Of a stretch of DNA of 33,708 nucleotides, positions 15,332 to 24,504 are shown in pieces. Both the position numbers and the translations under genes were made by a program. This DNA comes from Candidatus Blautia merdavium (GTDB lineage Bacteria > Bacillota > Clostridia > Lachnospirales > Lachnospiraceae), in the NCBI GenBank assembly GCA_019119975.1, contig DWVZ01000049.1, positions 1 through 33,708 on the forward strand, given 5' to 3'. Position 1 is the first letter of the stretch. Each line of letters begins with the position of its first letter. The notes under the pieces are model-generated. The model was not told the DNA's origin and did not search any database. It was given only the letters and a program-made list of their open reading frames with translations.

Positions 15332-16543
15332 TCAGAACACATCGTTTTCCCCAAAAACCCCGATGCCGCCTTTTCCGTTTTCTTTCACATGATACAGAGC
15401 GCTGTCTGCTTTTTCCAGGAGTTCCTGGTATCCCTCTTCTCCCTCCCTGGCAGCGATCCCTATGCTGTAGGTCACAGTCAGCGTTCTCTTTTCTTTCCGG
15501 ATCAGACGGCTGCCTGTGCTGAGGATGTAATTTCCTTTTTCTATGACGGTTTCCAGGCTCTGATCCACAAAGAGCACCAGGAACTCATCTCCTCCGAACC
15601 GGCACACATAATCCTGCCGTCCCAAAACGGAAGTCAGCCTGCGCCCGGTATTCTGTATGATCTCATCTCCTGTACAGTGTCCGTAAGTATCATTGATCTG
15701 TTTAAAATCATCCACATCCAGGATCAGAAAATAAACCTGACGCTCCGGATGGAACCGGGTGTAATAAGAGAAATAATATTCAAACATGGACCGTGTAGGG
15801 AAATGTGTCAGTCCGTCGCTCTTATCCAGAAAATCCTCGCTGATCTGCATATAATTGACGATCTCCCCTTCTGCATTCCAGATGGGAACCATCCGGTTCT
15901 TATCATGTCCGATGAAAATCCCGTCTTTTTCATACCGGGTCTCATATTCCTGGATCTTTCCCCTGGACGCCTGCTCCAGGATCTCCTCCGGCTGTCGGAT
16001 CAGCGTATGTCCCTCCACCAGCTGGAAAAGGGAGTCGGCATCCTTTTCGTAATACGGGCACTGCTCTGCCTGTTTATTTTTATAGATAATAGAGGCATTC
16101 CGGTCGCAGATCACAATCTTATTCGGCATGTTATTGAGGTAAAATTCCAGCCGCTGTCTCTCATATGCCGTATTTTTCGTATCTGTGATATCCATGATGG
16201 TCACATACCAGCAGTCGTGTTCCTTCTCATACCAGGATGTGTCTCGGACCCAGAAGATCTTCCCGTCTTTGCTGCGCATCCGGTATTCAAAGTCCAGAGG
16301 ACTTTCCTCTGTCCTGTTCAGGCTCCCGGTTTCCGGGGTTTTGGAAATGCCGTTCGGCACCAGGTCGGCAAACCGGTTGCTGTACAGAAGGGCAAACTCG
16401 TCCTTTTCATAGCCGATCATCTGGTAGAAGTAATCATTGGCATATAAAATGGTAAAATACGGGTCGTTTTTGCAGTACAGCACCCCTGCCTGTATGTGGT
16501 TTAAGATTTTGACAACACGATTGTCTAAAGAAACCTTTGTCAT
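15332..16543 (-). CDS. PAS-PAS-GGDEF diguanylate cyclase
   Basis: 403 residues from ATG 16543, seven bases after AAGGAG. Two PAS-like units lie at about 8-125 (ILYANDYFYQMIGYEKDE, FEYRMRSKDGKIFWVRDTSWY, VTIMDITD) and about 130-240. The GGDEF domain starts near 243, with LILDVDDFKQINDTYGHCTGDEI and an intact RFGGDEF (317-321), so it should make c-di-GMP from two GTP. No membrane helices are seen. It starts 53 bases after the ManA-ROK stop on the same strand and no terminator lies between, so read-through from the mannan operon is possible. Functionally it may pair with the EAL protein at 9,249-11,366. The ligand of the PAS units is unknown. Confidence 0.92.
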   Translation of the reverse strand: MTKVSLDNRVVKILNHIQAGVLYCKNDPYFTILYANDYFYQMIGYEKDEFALLYSNRFADLVPNGISKTPETGSLNRTEESPLDFEYRMRSKDGKIFWVRDTSWYEKEHDCWYVTIMDITDTKNTAYERQRLEFYLNNMPNKIVICDRNASIIYKNKQAEQCPYYEKDADSLFQLVEGHTLIRQPEEILEQASRGKIQEYETRYEKDGIFIGHDKNRMVPIWNAEGEIVNYMQISEDFLDKSDGLTHFPTRSMFEYYFSYYTRFHPERQVYFLILDVDDFKQINDTYGHCTGDEIIQNTGRRLTSVLGRQDYVCRFGGDEFLVLFVDQSLETVIEKGNYILSTGSRLIRKEKRTLTVTYSIGIAAREGEEGYQELLEKADSALYHVKENGKGGIGVFGENDVF

Positions 16544-16596
16544 ATGGTTCTCCTTTGCTCTTGTCTTTGCTTTTAGTGTTGCCAAAATATCCGGTT

Positions 16597-18477
16597 TTAT
16601 CGGGTGTTTCTGCTGTTTTCCCGGCGAAGCAGTATTCCGGCGGCGCCGATCACACCGGCGTCTGTTCCCAGGGCAGCGGTCTCGATCAGCGGAAGCTCTC
16701 CCTTTTCCCTTCCAAAGCAGCCCTCTTCCATGATCTTCCTAAGGGACGGAAGCAGCATCTGCGCCCAGCGGGAGATCTCTCCTCCCAACAGCACCATCTG
16801 GGGCCGGAAAATATTTACGATATTGACAATGCCGATTCCCAGTCTTTCTGCGTAAAGCTCCAGGAGTTCCTTCATGGCAGGGTCTCCTGCCGCAGCCTTA
16901 GCAAAAATTTCTTCCGCCTCCATATCCTGACCTGTCTTTTCTTTCGCCTGGCGTTTCAGCGCCGGAATGGATACATAGGCTTCCAGGCAGCCTCTTCGTC
17001 CGCAGGTACATGGTTCTCCTTTTTCTACGATCACCATATGTCCCAGTTCGCTTCCTCCGATGCCTTTTCCCTGGCAGAGCTCCCCGTCCAAAAGAACGGA
17101 TCCGCCCACGCCTGCGCCCACAGTAAGCATGACAAGATCACTGCATTCTTTCCCCGCTCCTGCTGCCGCCTCTCCAAGCGCCGCGCAGTCTGCGTCGTTT
17201 GCCGCTTCGATGGGAACCGGCAGATATCTGCCCATCTCCTTTACCAGAGGCACATCCTCCCACCGGATATTGTTGGAGTAGCGGACAATCCCCTCTTTGC
17301 AGTCCACCGTTCCCGGTACGCCGACTCCGGCGCCTGTGCACTGTTCCATGGAAATCCCATTCTTCTCCAGCAGCTTCAGCGCCGTCTGCGCCGCTGCGCG
17401 GATCATTTCCTGGGCAGGACATGCGGTATCCATAGGGATCCATGCGGAATCGATCAGCTGGTCATGGACATCCACCAGTCCGATCCTGGTCCCTGTTCCG
17501 CTCAGATTGATCCCGATGCGCACCGGCGCCGCTTTCTCCCGGATCCTGGTAAGCAGCGCGTCGCAGCTTCCTTCGATCACATACTTTCCGCTTCCTGCCG
17601 GAAGGAACAGGCTGTCGCCTTTCTTGTAGGAAACTGTATCCCCGCAGGTCACGGTCCCCTCTCCGTCCAGGATCAGGATGCTGACAAAGGATTCCTCTGA
17701 CACATTTCCTTCCATTCTGCCCATGATGTGTCCGTCCAGATTCAGCTTGTCCACTGTGAAATAGTCACAGTCCGCTACATGAGGATAGCTGCTTTTGCTT
17801 TTCAGCAGGGGAACCCGGTTGGTCACTGCAAGGGCTTTTTCGATATGCAGGTCTCTTTTCTTTCCGTCCTTACCCACTCTTCCGTAATCATAGACACGGT
17901 AGGTCACATTGGAATTCTGCTGGATCTCTGCAATGAGGATATCCGCGCCGATGGCATGGATAGTTCCGGATTCAATGAACAATACATCGCCTTTCTGCAC
18001 CGGCACCGCGTTCAGTACTTCCAGAAGGGTATCCTCCTGTATCCTCCGGGCAAACTCCTCTTTGCTGATCTCCTTTTTAAATCCATAGTAGAGAAAGGCA
18101 TCCCTGCCTGCATCCATCACATACCACATCTCGGTTTTCCCATACTGCCCTTCATTTTTCAGCGCATACCGGTTATCCGGATGGACCTGGATGGAAAGAT
18201 TTTCCCTGGCGTCAATAAACTTGGTAAGAATGGGAAAGTCCCGGAATCTCCTGCAGTTATTCCCCAGCACCGACTTGCCTTCTTCCTCAATATACTGCTG
18301 CAGGGTTTTTCCTGCCCAGGGACCGTTTACAATGGTGGAAGGACCGTCCGGATGGCAGGAGAGCTCCCAGGTTTCCGCCAGGATCTCTCCGTCGTACTCC
18401 TTCCCGTACTCCTCTGCCAGCCGATGGCCTCCCCACAGATAATCTTTACAGCTTGGTTTTAATTTCAAAACACTCAT
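16597..18477 (-). CDS. Fused mannose-6-phosphate isomerase and ROK-family sugar kinase
   Basis: The 626-residue protein holds two enzymes in one chain. Residues 1-315 are a type I phosphomannose isomerase: LWGG, zinc ligands Gln97/His99 in QVHPDN, Glu116 in EMWYV and His174 in ESGTIHAIG, then RVYDYGR. It interconverts Man-6-P and Fru-6-P. Residues 319-626 are a ROK kinase: phosphate loop GINLSGTGTRIGL (Asn where Asp is usual), catalytic Asp428 in AANDADCAALGEA, GAGVGGSVLLDG, ELGHM and the zinc motif CTCGRRGCLEA. It is inferred to phosphorylate mannose, perhaps also glucose, with ATP. The gene starts 16 bases after the phosphohexomutase stop, behind GGGAGAG. As last enzyme of the mannan locus, the fusion would channel free mannose to glycolysis. 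No frameshift joins the halves; the frame is continuous. Confidence 0.93.
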   Translation of the reverse strand: MSVLKLKPSCKDYLWGGHRLAEEYGKEYDGEILAETWELSCHPDGPSTIVNGPWAGKTLQQYIEEEGKSVLGNNCRRFRDFPILTKFIDARENLSIQVHPDNRYALKNEGQYGKTEMWYVMDAGRDAFLYYGFKKEISKEEFARRIQEDTLLEVLNAVPVQKGDVLFIESGTIHAIGADILIAEIQQNSNVTYRVYDYGRVGKDGKKRDLHIEKALAVTNRVPLLKSKSSYPHVADCDYFTVDKLNLDGHIMGRMEGNVSEESFVSILILDGEGTVTCGDTVSYKKGDSLFLPAGSGKYVIEGSCDALLTRIREKAAPVRIGINLSGTGTRIGLVDVHDQLIDSAWIPMDTACPAQEMIRAAAQTALKLLEKNGISMEQCTGAGVGVPGTVDCKEGIVRYSNNIRWEDVPLVKEMGRYLPVPIEAANDADCAALGEAAAGAGKECSDLVMLTVGAGVGGSVLLDGELCQGKGIGGSELGHMVIVEKGEPCTCGRRGCLEAYVSIPALKRQAKEKTGQDMEAEEIFAKAAAGDPAMKELLELYAERLGIGIVNIVNIFRPQMVLLGGEISRWAQMLLPSLRKIMEEGCFGREKGELPLIETAALGTDAGVIGAAGILLRRENSRNTR

Positions 18478-18493
18478 TTTTCTCTCTCCCTGT

Positions 18494-20218
18494 CTACTGT
18501 GCCAAAGCCTTTACTGCTTCTCTAAGACCTGTCAGTTTTTCTTCTGCGTCTGCGCTGTCCGCGCCTTTTACACCCATATAAAACTTGATCTTCGGTTCGG
18601 TTCCGGAAGGACGGATGCAGCACCAGGCATTATCCTCCAGTTCAAAATAAAGCACATTGGACTTGGGAAGACCAGAAGGGGTCTCTTCTTTGGTCACACA
18701 GTCCCGGATCTTCTGTTCTCTGTAGTCCCGGAAGCGCAGTACCCGGAAGCCGCCTATGGTCTGAGGCACCGCAGAGCGGATCTGTTCCATCATCGCCTGG
18801 ATCTTCTCTGCTCCTTCCTGTCCTTTCAGGGTTACGGTACAGAGATCTTCCTGATAATATCCGTATTTTTCAAAAAGCCGCTCCATCTGCTGGCAAAGGG
18901 TGATTCCCTGATGTTTGTAATAAGCGGCAGCCTCGCACAGCGCCATGACCGCGGACACTGCGTCCTTATCCCTTGCATGAGTTCCCACCAGACAGCCGTA
19001 GCTTTCTTCATATCCGAAGACATAGGTATGATCCTGCGTTTCCTCGAAAAATTTAATCTGTTCTCCGATGTATTTAAATCCGGTCAGGGTCTCGATCAGC
19101 TCCATGCCATAGTCCTTTGCGATTTCCTTTGCCATTTTTCCGGATACCACTGTGGTGACCACAGCTCCGTTCTCCGGCAGTGTTCCCAGCGCTTTCCTCT
19201 GGGAAAGGATGTATTCCAGGACCAGTGTACCGGACATGTTTCCGGTAAAGCTCTTGTATTCTCCGCTTTCTGTATCCTTAGCGTAAATGCCGAGCCGGTC
19301 TGCGTCCGGGTCGGTGGCCAGCACCAGATCCGCGTCTTTCTCCTTTGCCAGCTCCAAAGCCAGCCGGAAGGCATTCTTATCCTCCGGATTGGGATAGGAA
19401 ACCGTAGGGAAATCCCCGTCCGGCAGTTCCTGTTCTTTTACCACATACACCTGTGTAAAGCCCAGTTCCTCTAAAATCCTCCGCACAGGAAGGTTTCCTG
19501 TACCGTGAAGAGGGGTATAGACAATTTTCAGATTTTTTGCTTCCTGCTCCAGAATTTCCGGGCGGAGCACGAGAGCCTTCAGGGCTTCTGTAAACTTATC
19601 GTCCATCTCCGGACCTATGATCTGATACAGCCCTGCTTTCTGGGCTTCTTCCAGGTCCATAGTCTTTACGTCCGCGTAATCGGTCACCCGGCTGACCTCC
19701 TCAATGATCTGCCGGTCTCTGGGGCTGGTGATCTGGGCGCCGTCCTCCCAGTACACTTTATAGCCATTGTATTCCGGCGGATTGTGGCTGGCAGTCACTA
19801 CGATCCCTGCCGTACAGCCCAACTCCCGCAGCGCAAAGGAGAGCATGGGAGTCGGACGCAGAGAAGGAAAGATATATGCCTTAATCCCGTTTGCCGCCAG
19901 GCAAAGGGCTGCCTCCCCGGCAAATTCCGGGGACATATTCCTGGAATCAAAGGCAATCGCCACCCCTTTCTCCTCGGTATGCTCTTTGAGGATATAATTG
20001 GCAAGACCCTGGGTCGCTTTGCGCACCGTATAGATGTTCACGCGGTTTGTACCTGCGCCGATCACGCCCCGAAGTCCTCCTGTGCCAAATTCCAGGTCCC
20101 GGTAAAAGCGGTCCTGGATCTCTTTCTCATTGTCTGCGATCTTCTTTAGTTCCTCTTTTGTCTCCTGGTCAAAATAAGGATTCTCCAGCCATTCCTCATA
20201 TCTTTTCTTTGCATCCAT
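18494..20218 (-). CDS. Phosphohexomutase (phosphoglucomutase/phosphomannomutase)
   Basis: The 574-residue member of the alpha-D-phosphohexomutase superfamily is of the long, PgcA-like type. The active-site phosphoserine is Ser144 in VVTASHNPPEYNGYK. Metal binding is DPDADRLGIY near residue 300. The sugar-specificity loop is FGYEESYGCLVG and the phosphate-binding loop is RPSGTEPKIKFYMG near the C-terminus. FGTGGLRG lies near residue 44. The ATG follows AAGGAGGAGG. Sequence alone does not decide Glc versus Man. In a locus with two GH130 phosphorylases that release Man-1-P, its likely job is Man-1-P to Man-6-P, feeding the isomerase encoded 16 bases downstream. It may also handle Glc-1-P. It sits 96 bases after the CE2 gene, with no obvious terminator between. 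Confidence 0.93.
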   Translation of the reverse strand: MDAKKRYEEWLENPYFDQETKEELKKIADNEKEIQDRFYRDLEFGTGGLRGVIGAGTNRVNIYTVRKATQGLANYILKEHTEEKGVAIAFDSRNMSPEFAGEAALCLAANGIKAYIFPSLRPTPMLSFALRELGCTAGIVVTASHNPPEYNGYKVYWEDGAQITSPRDRQIIEEVSRVTDYADVKTMDLEEAQKAGLYQIIGPEMDDKFTEALKALVLRPEILEQEAKNLKIVYTPLHGTGNLPVRRILEELGFTQVYVVKEQELPDGDFPTVSYPNPEDKNAFRLALELAKEKDADLVLATDPDADRLGIYAKDTESGEYKSFTGNMSGTLVLEYILSQRKALGTLPENGAVVTTVVSGKMAKEIAKDYGMELIETLTGFKYIGEQIKFFEETQDHTYVFGYEESYGCLVGTHARDKDAVSAVMALCEAAAYYKHQGITLCQQMERLFEKYGYYQEDLCTVTLKGQEGAEKIQAMMEQIRSAVPQTIGGFRVLRFRDYREQKIRDCVTKEETPSGLPKSNVLYFELEDNAWCCIRPSGTEPKIKFYMGVKGADSADAEEKLTGLREAVKALAQ

Positions 20219-20314
20219 GTTTTTGTCCTCCTCCTTTTTCCATCCAGTCTCAAATCTCCTGGACTTATGCTCCTTGACTCTATTTGGAAATATAAATTCT
20301 ATTGGGTGTTCTCT

Positions 20315-21364
20315 TCACCAGTCAATTCCCAGGCTTTGGATATAGGCAGTCAGCTCCTCTGCCATCTCCTGGGCTTCCCGGATGCGCAGATGTCCCGGCG
20401 TCCCTCTTCCATTGCGCTGAAAAAGGAACTGCCGGATCCGGCTGTCCCCCAGGCTCTGGCATACCTGCCCGATCGCCTGATCCCAGGCGCTGTCGTGTTC
20501 TAACAGGGTCGTTATGCAGAGGATCCATGCCTCTGGGTATTTTCCCCGCAGCTTTCTCAGGAATCCGGCATAAGCCTCCCTCCATCTGCGGGCTTTCTCT
20601 CCCTGGTAATCTTCTTTCATATAATTTTCCGGATAAGCGTCATTCTGCCCGATCGCCGTCACAACCACCTGGGGAAGATAGTTTTCAAACTCCCATTGCC
20701 GCGCCGGACCATAAGCCGGATGACAGCAGACCTTATCCCACAGGCTCTCCATGCCCACTGCCTGCGGCTGGCAGAACCAGCCGGTACCGTCCAGAAGGGC
20801 AATGCCTCCCTGGGATACATTGTGCAGTTCCGCTCCCAGCATTCTGGCAGTGATCCAGGCATAGGAGTACCAGCTGTTGGAATACTCTCCGCTGTGGACC
20901 GGATCCGGTTTCCCTGTATAGTCCACCGCTTCCGATACTTCCCCGGCTGACACAGAATCCCCGTATACCTCCATCCTGCGCCCGCTCTTTTCCGGAAGAG
21001 GCAGGATCTGTCCTCCCTCTTCCAGCTCAAATCCCAGAAGCGTCACCTGATGGCAGCCGTCCTGCCGCTTAAACAGCAGAAGTTCATGAACGGAAAGGTC
21101 TCTGTTCCTTCCAGAGCCTGCCAGGATCTCCAGGGTTTCTTCTCCTTCGCCGGGCAGCCGCAGCTTTCCCTGCTCTCCATCCAGGAAATATCCCAGATAG
21201 CTGTCCCAATAGGCGCTTTGATTCCTTACCCGCACCTTTAAGGTCTCTCCTGTAAACCGCATCCTCACAGAGGTTCCGGGAAAGAAAAACACCGGAGCCT
21301 CTTTGTCCTTCCAGTCAATCCGTCCGGTGTACTGAAGTTTCTCATGCTCCGGTGATATCCACAT
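20315..21364 (-). CDS. CE2-type SGNH acetyl esterase
   Basis: 349 residues without a signal peptide, so cytoplasmic. The N-terminal beta-sandwich (about 1-120, VFFFPGTSVRMRFTGETLKVRV) and a C-terminal SGNH hydrolase domain match carbohydrate esterase family 2. The nucleophile is Ser137 in VYGDSVSAGE. Block II is NVSQGGIALLDG, block III GQNDAYPE, and the catalytic His is 325 in GTPGHLRIREAQEM. CE2 enzymes remove acetyl groups from mannan and xylan oligosaccharides and from glucomannan sugars, often at O-6 and other positions of mannosyl units. Here it would deacetylate imported manno-oligosaccharides before phosphorolysis. The ATG, after GGAGGAG, lies inside the end of the upstream gene (23-base overlap), implying coupled translation. 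Confidence 0.88.
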   Translation of the reverse strand: MWISPEHEKLQYTGRIDWKDKEAPVFFFPGTSVRMRFTGETLKVRVRNQSAYWDSYLGYFLDGEQGKLRLPGEGEETLEILAGSGRNRDLSVHELLLFKRQDGCHQVTLLGFELEEGGQILPLPEKSGRRMEVYGDSVSAGEVSEAVDYTGKPDPVHSGEYSNSWYSYAWITARMLGAELHNVSQGGIALLDGTGWFCQPQAVGMESLWDKVCCHPAYGPARQWEFENYLPQVVVTAIGQNDAYPENYMKEDYQGEKARRWREAYAGFLRKLRGKYPEAWILCITTLLEHDSAWDQAIGQVCQSLGDSRIRQFLFQRNGRGTPGHLRIREAQEMAEELTAYIQSLGIDW

Positions 21365-22001
21365 CTTTCTCCTCCTGCAGAAACTGAAGAAATGCTCCGC
21401 ACGCCTCTTGATGCTGTCCTGTATCAGGAAATACCAGGAGCAGAGCTTCTCCGGTTTCGTTGTTCAAATACTTTGCCAGACCGGTTTCTTCTGCCTTGAT
21501 GGCTGTGGGAACGCCGGACTCCTCATATAAGGGAAGATCCCGGGTATCCCACTGGTCTAGGCTGTAAAAGCTGCCTCCCAGCTCCCGGCAGTATTCATAA
21601 AAGCTCTCCGGCATCAGCACTGCATCCAGCTCCTGGTTCCTCCATTTAAAGAAGAACTTCTCATAGGAACTTTCATTTACTCCTTCCAGCTGGGTGTCCC
21701 CATAGGACAGATTGAAATCCGAATCGATCTCCAGCCGGTCTGCCGGAAGCTCCGAGGCTTTGGCAAATGCTTCCTCCAGCTCCTGATCCCTGGCAAAATT
21801 AATATCCTGATTCACCAGCACGCAGGTAAACACGGGAGGCGCCTGCCGAAAGCCAAAATGTATGATCAGAAAAAGGACCAGACCCAGGGCGGCGGCAAAT
21901 CCCAGTATATGATACCAGTAGTAGGTCAGCACATAATCCGCCTTTTCCCTGCCGTTCATACCGGCTGTATTCTCTCTGATCTTTGCGAAATAACTTTTCA
22001 C
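21342..22001 (-). CDS. Membrane-anchored protein of unknown function in the mannan locus
   Basis: 219 residues from a GTG start preceded by GGAAGGAGGAG. A short charged cytoplasmic N-terminus (MKSYFAKIRENTAGMNGREKAD) precedes a single transmembrane helix at about 31-50 (HILGFAAALGLVLFLIIHFGF). The remaining 165 residues should be outside, with no lipobox and no cleavage site. The outer part has alternating hydrophobic strands and helices (VFTCVLVNQDINF, ELDAVLMPESFYEYCRELG, EALLLVFPDTG), faintly like a lobe of a substrate-binding fold; that likeness is only an impression. I do not recognise the family. It lies between the GH130_1 and CE2 genes and overlaps CE2 by 23 bases. A large hairpin just upstream separates it from the phosphorylase genes. 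A role in uptake or sensing is a guess. Confidence 0.75.
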   Translation of the reverse strand: MKSYFAKIRENTAGMNGREKADYVLTYYWYHILGFAAALGLVLFLIIHFGFRQAPPVFTCVLVNQDINFARDQELEEAFAKASELPADRLEIDSDFNLSYGDTQLEGVNESSYEKFFFKWRNQELDAVLMPESFYEYCRELGGSFYSLDQWDTRDLPLYEESGVPTAIKAEETGLAKYLNNETGEALLLVFPDTGQHQEACGAFLQFLQEEKDVDITGA

Positions 22002-22055
22002 GCCGCTCCTCCTTCCTGCTCCTCTTTTTACTTTCTAGGTTCCCGTTTTTTGCAA

Positions 22056-22117
22056 ACAGGCTGCCGGCTTCCCGTTTCCGGGCATTCCCCCTTGCGGGGA
22101 AGATGCCGGCAGCCTGT
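22056..22117. repeat. Perfect 13-bp-stem compound hairpin between GH130_1 and the membrane protein gene
   Basis: ACAGGCTGCCGGC (22056-22068) pairs with GCCGGCAGCCTGT (22105-22117). The loop contains smaller stems (CCCG/CGGG and CCCC/GGGG). After it the minus strand reads TTTGCAAAAAACGG, a poor U-tract, so partial termination or transcript stabilisation is more likely than a full stop. It divides the operon into an upstream transporter/phosphorylase part and a downstream part. Confidence 0.7.
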
Positions 22118-22142
22118 AAACTTCTGGCTTACGCCGTCTTTC

Positions 22143-23324
22143 TTATCTTTGTTCTGCTTTCTTTAAAAGCTCCATGTTTCGGTCGATCAGCTCACATCTT
22201 TGTTTCACACAATCCGGTGACCGCAGAGGATCCTTCGGTGTATGGAACAGATAATCTTCCAGCTTGTCAATGGTGGTGACTGCCACATGCATTCTGGTGT
22301 CGCAGGACGCATAGTAGATATACACCTCTCCGTTATCTCCTGCAATGGCTCCGTTGGTAAAGACCACATTGGACACATCTCCTACCCGCTCCTCTTTCAA
22401 AGGCACCAGGAATACCCCGGAGGGTTCGGCGATGACCTGATCCGGATGTTCCAGATCTGTGCCGAAGGCATAGAGCACATACCTCAGTCCGGCAGCCGTG
22501 TTGCGTACTCCGTGGGCAATGTGGATCCAGCATTTCTTTCCCCGGATGGGCACTGCGCCGGCTCCGTTTTTGGACTCGGTCAGGGTATGGTAGATCCTTC
22601 TGCTGATGATCTTCTCTTCATCTATTACCGCGTGTTCGATATCCTCACAGAGCCCGAAGCCGATCCCTCCGCCGGATCCGGTCTCAATAAATCCGTCCAT
22701 AGGTCTGGTGTAGAACGCATATTTTCCGTCTACAAACTCCGGATGAAGGGCGACGTTGCGCTGCTGAGGAGACCGAAGCGTAGTCAGATTATCCAGTCTC
22801 TCCCAGGTCTTTAAGTCCCTGGTGCGGACAATGCCGGCTGCCGCAACAGCGGCGGATAAATCAGGATTTTCCTTATCCTTGCTCTCGGAGCAGAACACTC
22901 CGTAAATCCAGCCGTCCTCATGCTGAGTCAGCCTCATATCATAGACATTGGTTTCCTCCGGGCAGGTATCCGGCAGCACCACCGGATAATCCCAGAAGCG
23001 GAAGCTGTCCACACCCGTATCACTTTCTGCCACGGCAAAGAAGGATTTCCGGTCATTGCCCTCGACCCGGACTACCAGATAATATTTGCCGTTCAGCCGT
23101 ATGGCGCCGGAATTCATCACTGCGTTGATGCCCAGACGCTCCATAAAATAAGGGTTGCTCTCTTTGTCTAAATCATATCTCCAATGAACCGGGGCAAAGT
23201 CTCTGGTCAGCACCGGAAACTCATACCGGTCATAGATTCCATTGTAGAAATCCGTCTTCCGGTTCCGCCTGTTTACCAGACGGTCCACCTTCGCTTTTTC
23301 CACATAATACTGTTCATGCAGCAT
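22143..23324 (-). CDS. GH130_1 beta-1,4-mannosyl-glucose phosphorylase
   Basis: The 393-residue cytoplasmic phosphorylase matches subfamily GH130_1, which cleaves 4-O-beta-D-mannosyl-D-glucose with phosphate to Man-1-P and glucose. Signatures are [53 protein letters not shown] and the catalytic Asp129 in [43 protein letters not shown] and [19 protein letters not shown] follow. The start overlaps the epimerase stop by 11 bases, fitting the two-step use of mannobiose: epimerisation to Man-Glc, then phosphorolysis. Homologues are characterised from Bacteroides fragilis, Ruminococcus albus and Roseburia intestinalis. Exact specificity is inferred from motifs and context. Confidence 0.94.
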   Translation of the reverse strand: MLHEQYYVEKAKVDRLVNRRNRKTDFYNGIYDRYEFPVLTRDFAPVHWRYDLDKESNPYFMERLGINAVMNSGAIRLNGKYYLVVRVEGNDRKSFFAVAESDTGVDSFRFWDYPVVLPDTCPEETNVYDMRLTQHEDGWIYGVFCSESKDKENPDLSAAVAAAGIVRTRDLKTWERLDNLTTLRSPQQRNVALHPEFVDGKYAFYTRPMDGFIETGSGGGIGFGLCEDIEHAVIDEEKIISRRIYHTLTESKNGAGAVPIRGKKCWIHIAHGVRNTAAGLRYVLYAFGTDLEHPDQVIAEPSGVFLVPLKEERVGDVSNVVFTNGAIAGDNGEVYIYYASCDTRMHVAVTTIDKLEDYLFHTPKDPLRSPDCVKQRCELIDRNMELLKKAEQR

Positions 23325-24504
23325 TTTCTATCCTCCTGATTATCTCGATGCACATCCTGCCATTGTGATAAGGGCATTTCCACGGCTCTACAATGGGCTT
23401 TTCCAGAGGATTTCCCTCCTGGTCCGCCGCCCAGAACCACTCTGACCCTTCTCTGTGGTCTACCATCTTCTCTTTGATATATTCCCAGATATCCTCCGCA
23501 GCCTCCAGATAATCTGTCCGCTCCGGCGTCCTCTGCCATCCGTTCAGAAAGCCGACTACGGCTTCTGCCTGGACCCACCAGACTCTGGTGGTATCCACCA
23601 CGCCGTTCTCTGCTTCATTTACCAGGGAATGCTCCCGGTATGCGCGCTTAGAAATGTTCTCTGTGATCTCCCTGGTAATGGGACCAAGCTTTTCCCGGCA
23701 AGCCTCATCCTCCAGCACGTCCAATGCCCGGTCCACCAGCCATGCGCTTTCAATGTCATGACCATAGGAATACAGGTCGATCAGGCTGTTCCACCTGCGG
23801 TCAAAAAAGACCTCCTGGCGTCCCTGTTCCTGGTTGTATACCTTCTCTGCGAAAAGATCCAGCAGGAACCGGAGCCGGTCCCCCACTTCCTTCTCTTTTG
23901 TCACACGGTACAATTCTGTATATGCTTCCAATACGTGGAGCAGGGTGTTCATGGTCTTTTCCGCCAGTACGCCGTTTTCGGAAAGCTTGTCATTGACTTC
24001 CGGCTCAAAGCGGACATTAAACGCCTCCAGATAACCGTACGCATCCCTGCACTTTGTCTCGATCAGCCGGTACAGCTCCTCTGCCAGCTTCCTCGCCTCC
24101 TCATTTCCGGAAGCGTCGTAATAGGAGGAAAGGGCATAGACTGCAAATGCCTGATTATAGGTGTGCTTGGTGGTATCTTCCGGTTTTCCGTCATAGGTCA
24201 GGGACCAGTAGACGCCGCCGTTTTCTTTGTCCACGCAGCAGTCCCGCAGGAACTCCCAGGCATGATCTGCCTCTTCAAGAAGGTCATCCCCGCCCAAAAG
24301 CAGGTACGCATTGGAGAAGAACCAGAGAATCCGGCTGTTTAAGATACAGCCTTTGACTGCCTTTTTCTCCAGCTTCAGGTCATATCCCAGCCATCCGTAA
24401 TATCCGCCGTATTCCTCATCTCTGAGTTTTTTCCAAAAAGGTATGATTTTCGTTGTCAGATGTTCTTTTACATCTGCCGCAAATTTCTTTTTTTCCTGCA
24501 TCAT
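23314..24504 (-). CDS. Mannobiose/cellobiose 2-epimerase (AGE family)
   Basis: The 396-residue (alpha/alpha)6-barrel epimerase converts the reducing-end mannose of mannobiose to glucose. The three histidines used by this family are present: His190 in [16 protein letters not shown], His249 in [10 protein letters not shown] and His380 in [14 protein letters not shown]. The N-terminus [23 protein letters not shown] and [13 protein letters not shown] are typical of cellobiose 2-epimerases rather than N-acylglucosamine 2-epimerases. Its ATG shares one base with the GH130_2 stop (TAATG), and its end overlaps GH130_1, so the three are tightly co-translated. That order (GH130_2, epimerase, GH130_1) places it in the mannobiose route known from Ruminococcus albus and Roseburia. 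Confidence 0.94.
   Translation of the reverse strand: MMQEKKKFAADVKEHLTTKIIPFWKKLRDEEYGGYYGWLGYDLKLEKKAVKGCILNSRILWFFSNAYLLLGGDDLLEEADHAWEFLRDCCVDKENGGVYWSLTYDGKPEDTTKHTYNQAFAVYALSSYYDASGNEEARKLAEELYRLIETKCRDAYGYLEAFNVRFEPEVNDKLSENGVLAEKTMNTLLHVLEAYTELYRVTKEKEVGDRLRFLLDLFAEKVYNQEQGRQEVFFDRRWNSLIDLYSYGHDIESAWLVDRALDVLEDEACREKLGPITREITENISKRAYREHSLVNEAENGVVDTTRVWWVQAEAVVGFLNGWQRTPERTDYLEAAEDIWEYIKEKMVDHREGSEWFWAADQEGNPLEKPIVEPWKCPYHNGRMCIEIIRRIENAA

Noticed and set aside
15389-16447. 352-codon plus-strand open frame opposite the diguanylate cyclase
   Set aside because: The minus strand encodes an intact PAS-GGDEF protein; the antisense frame shows no motif.
16537-17700. Long plus-strand open frame opposite the ManA::ROK gene
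   Set aside because: It is a shadow of the conserved minus-strand gene, with no ribosome site and no recognisable domain.
22056-22117. Hairpin as a full intrinsic terminator
   Set aside because: The stem is strong, but the minus strand continues TTTGCAAAAAAC, a poor U-tract, and the next gene starts 55 bases later on the same strand without an evident promoter.
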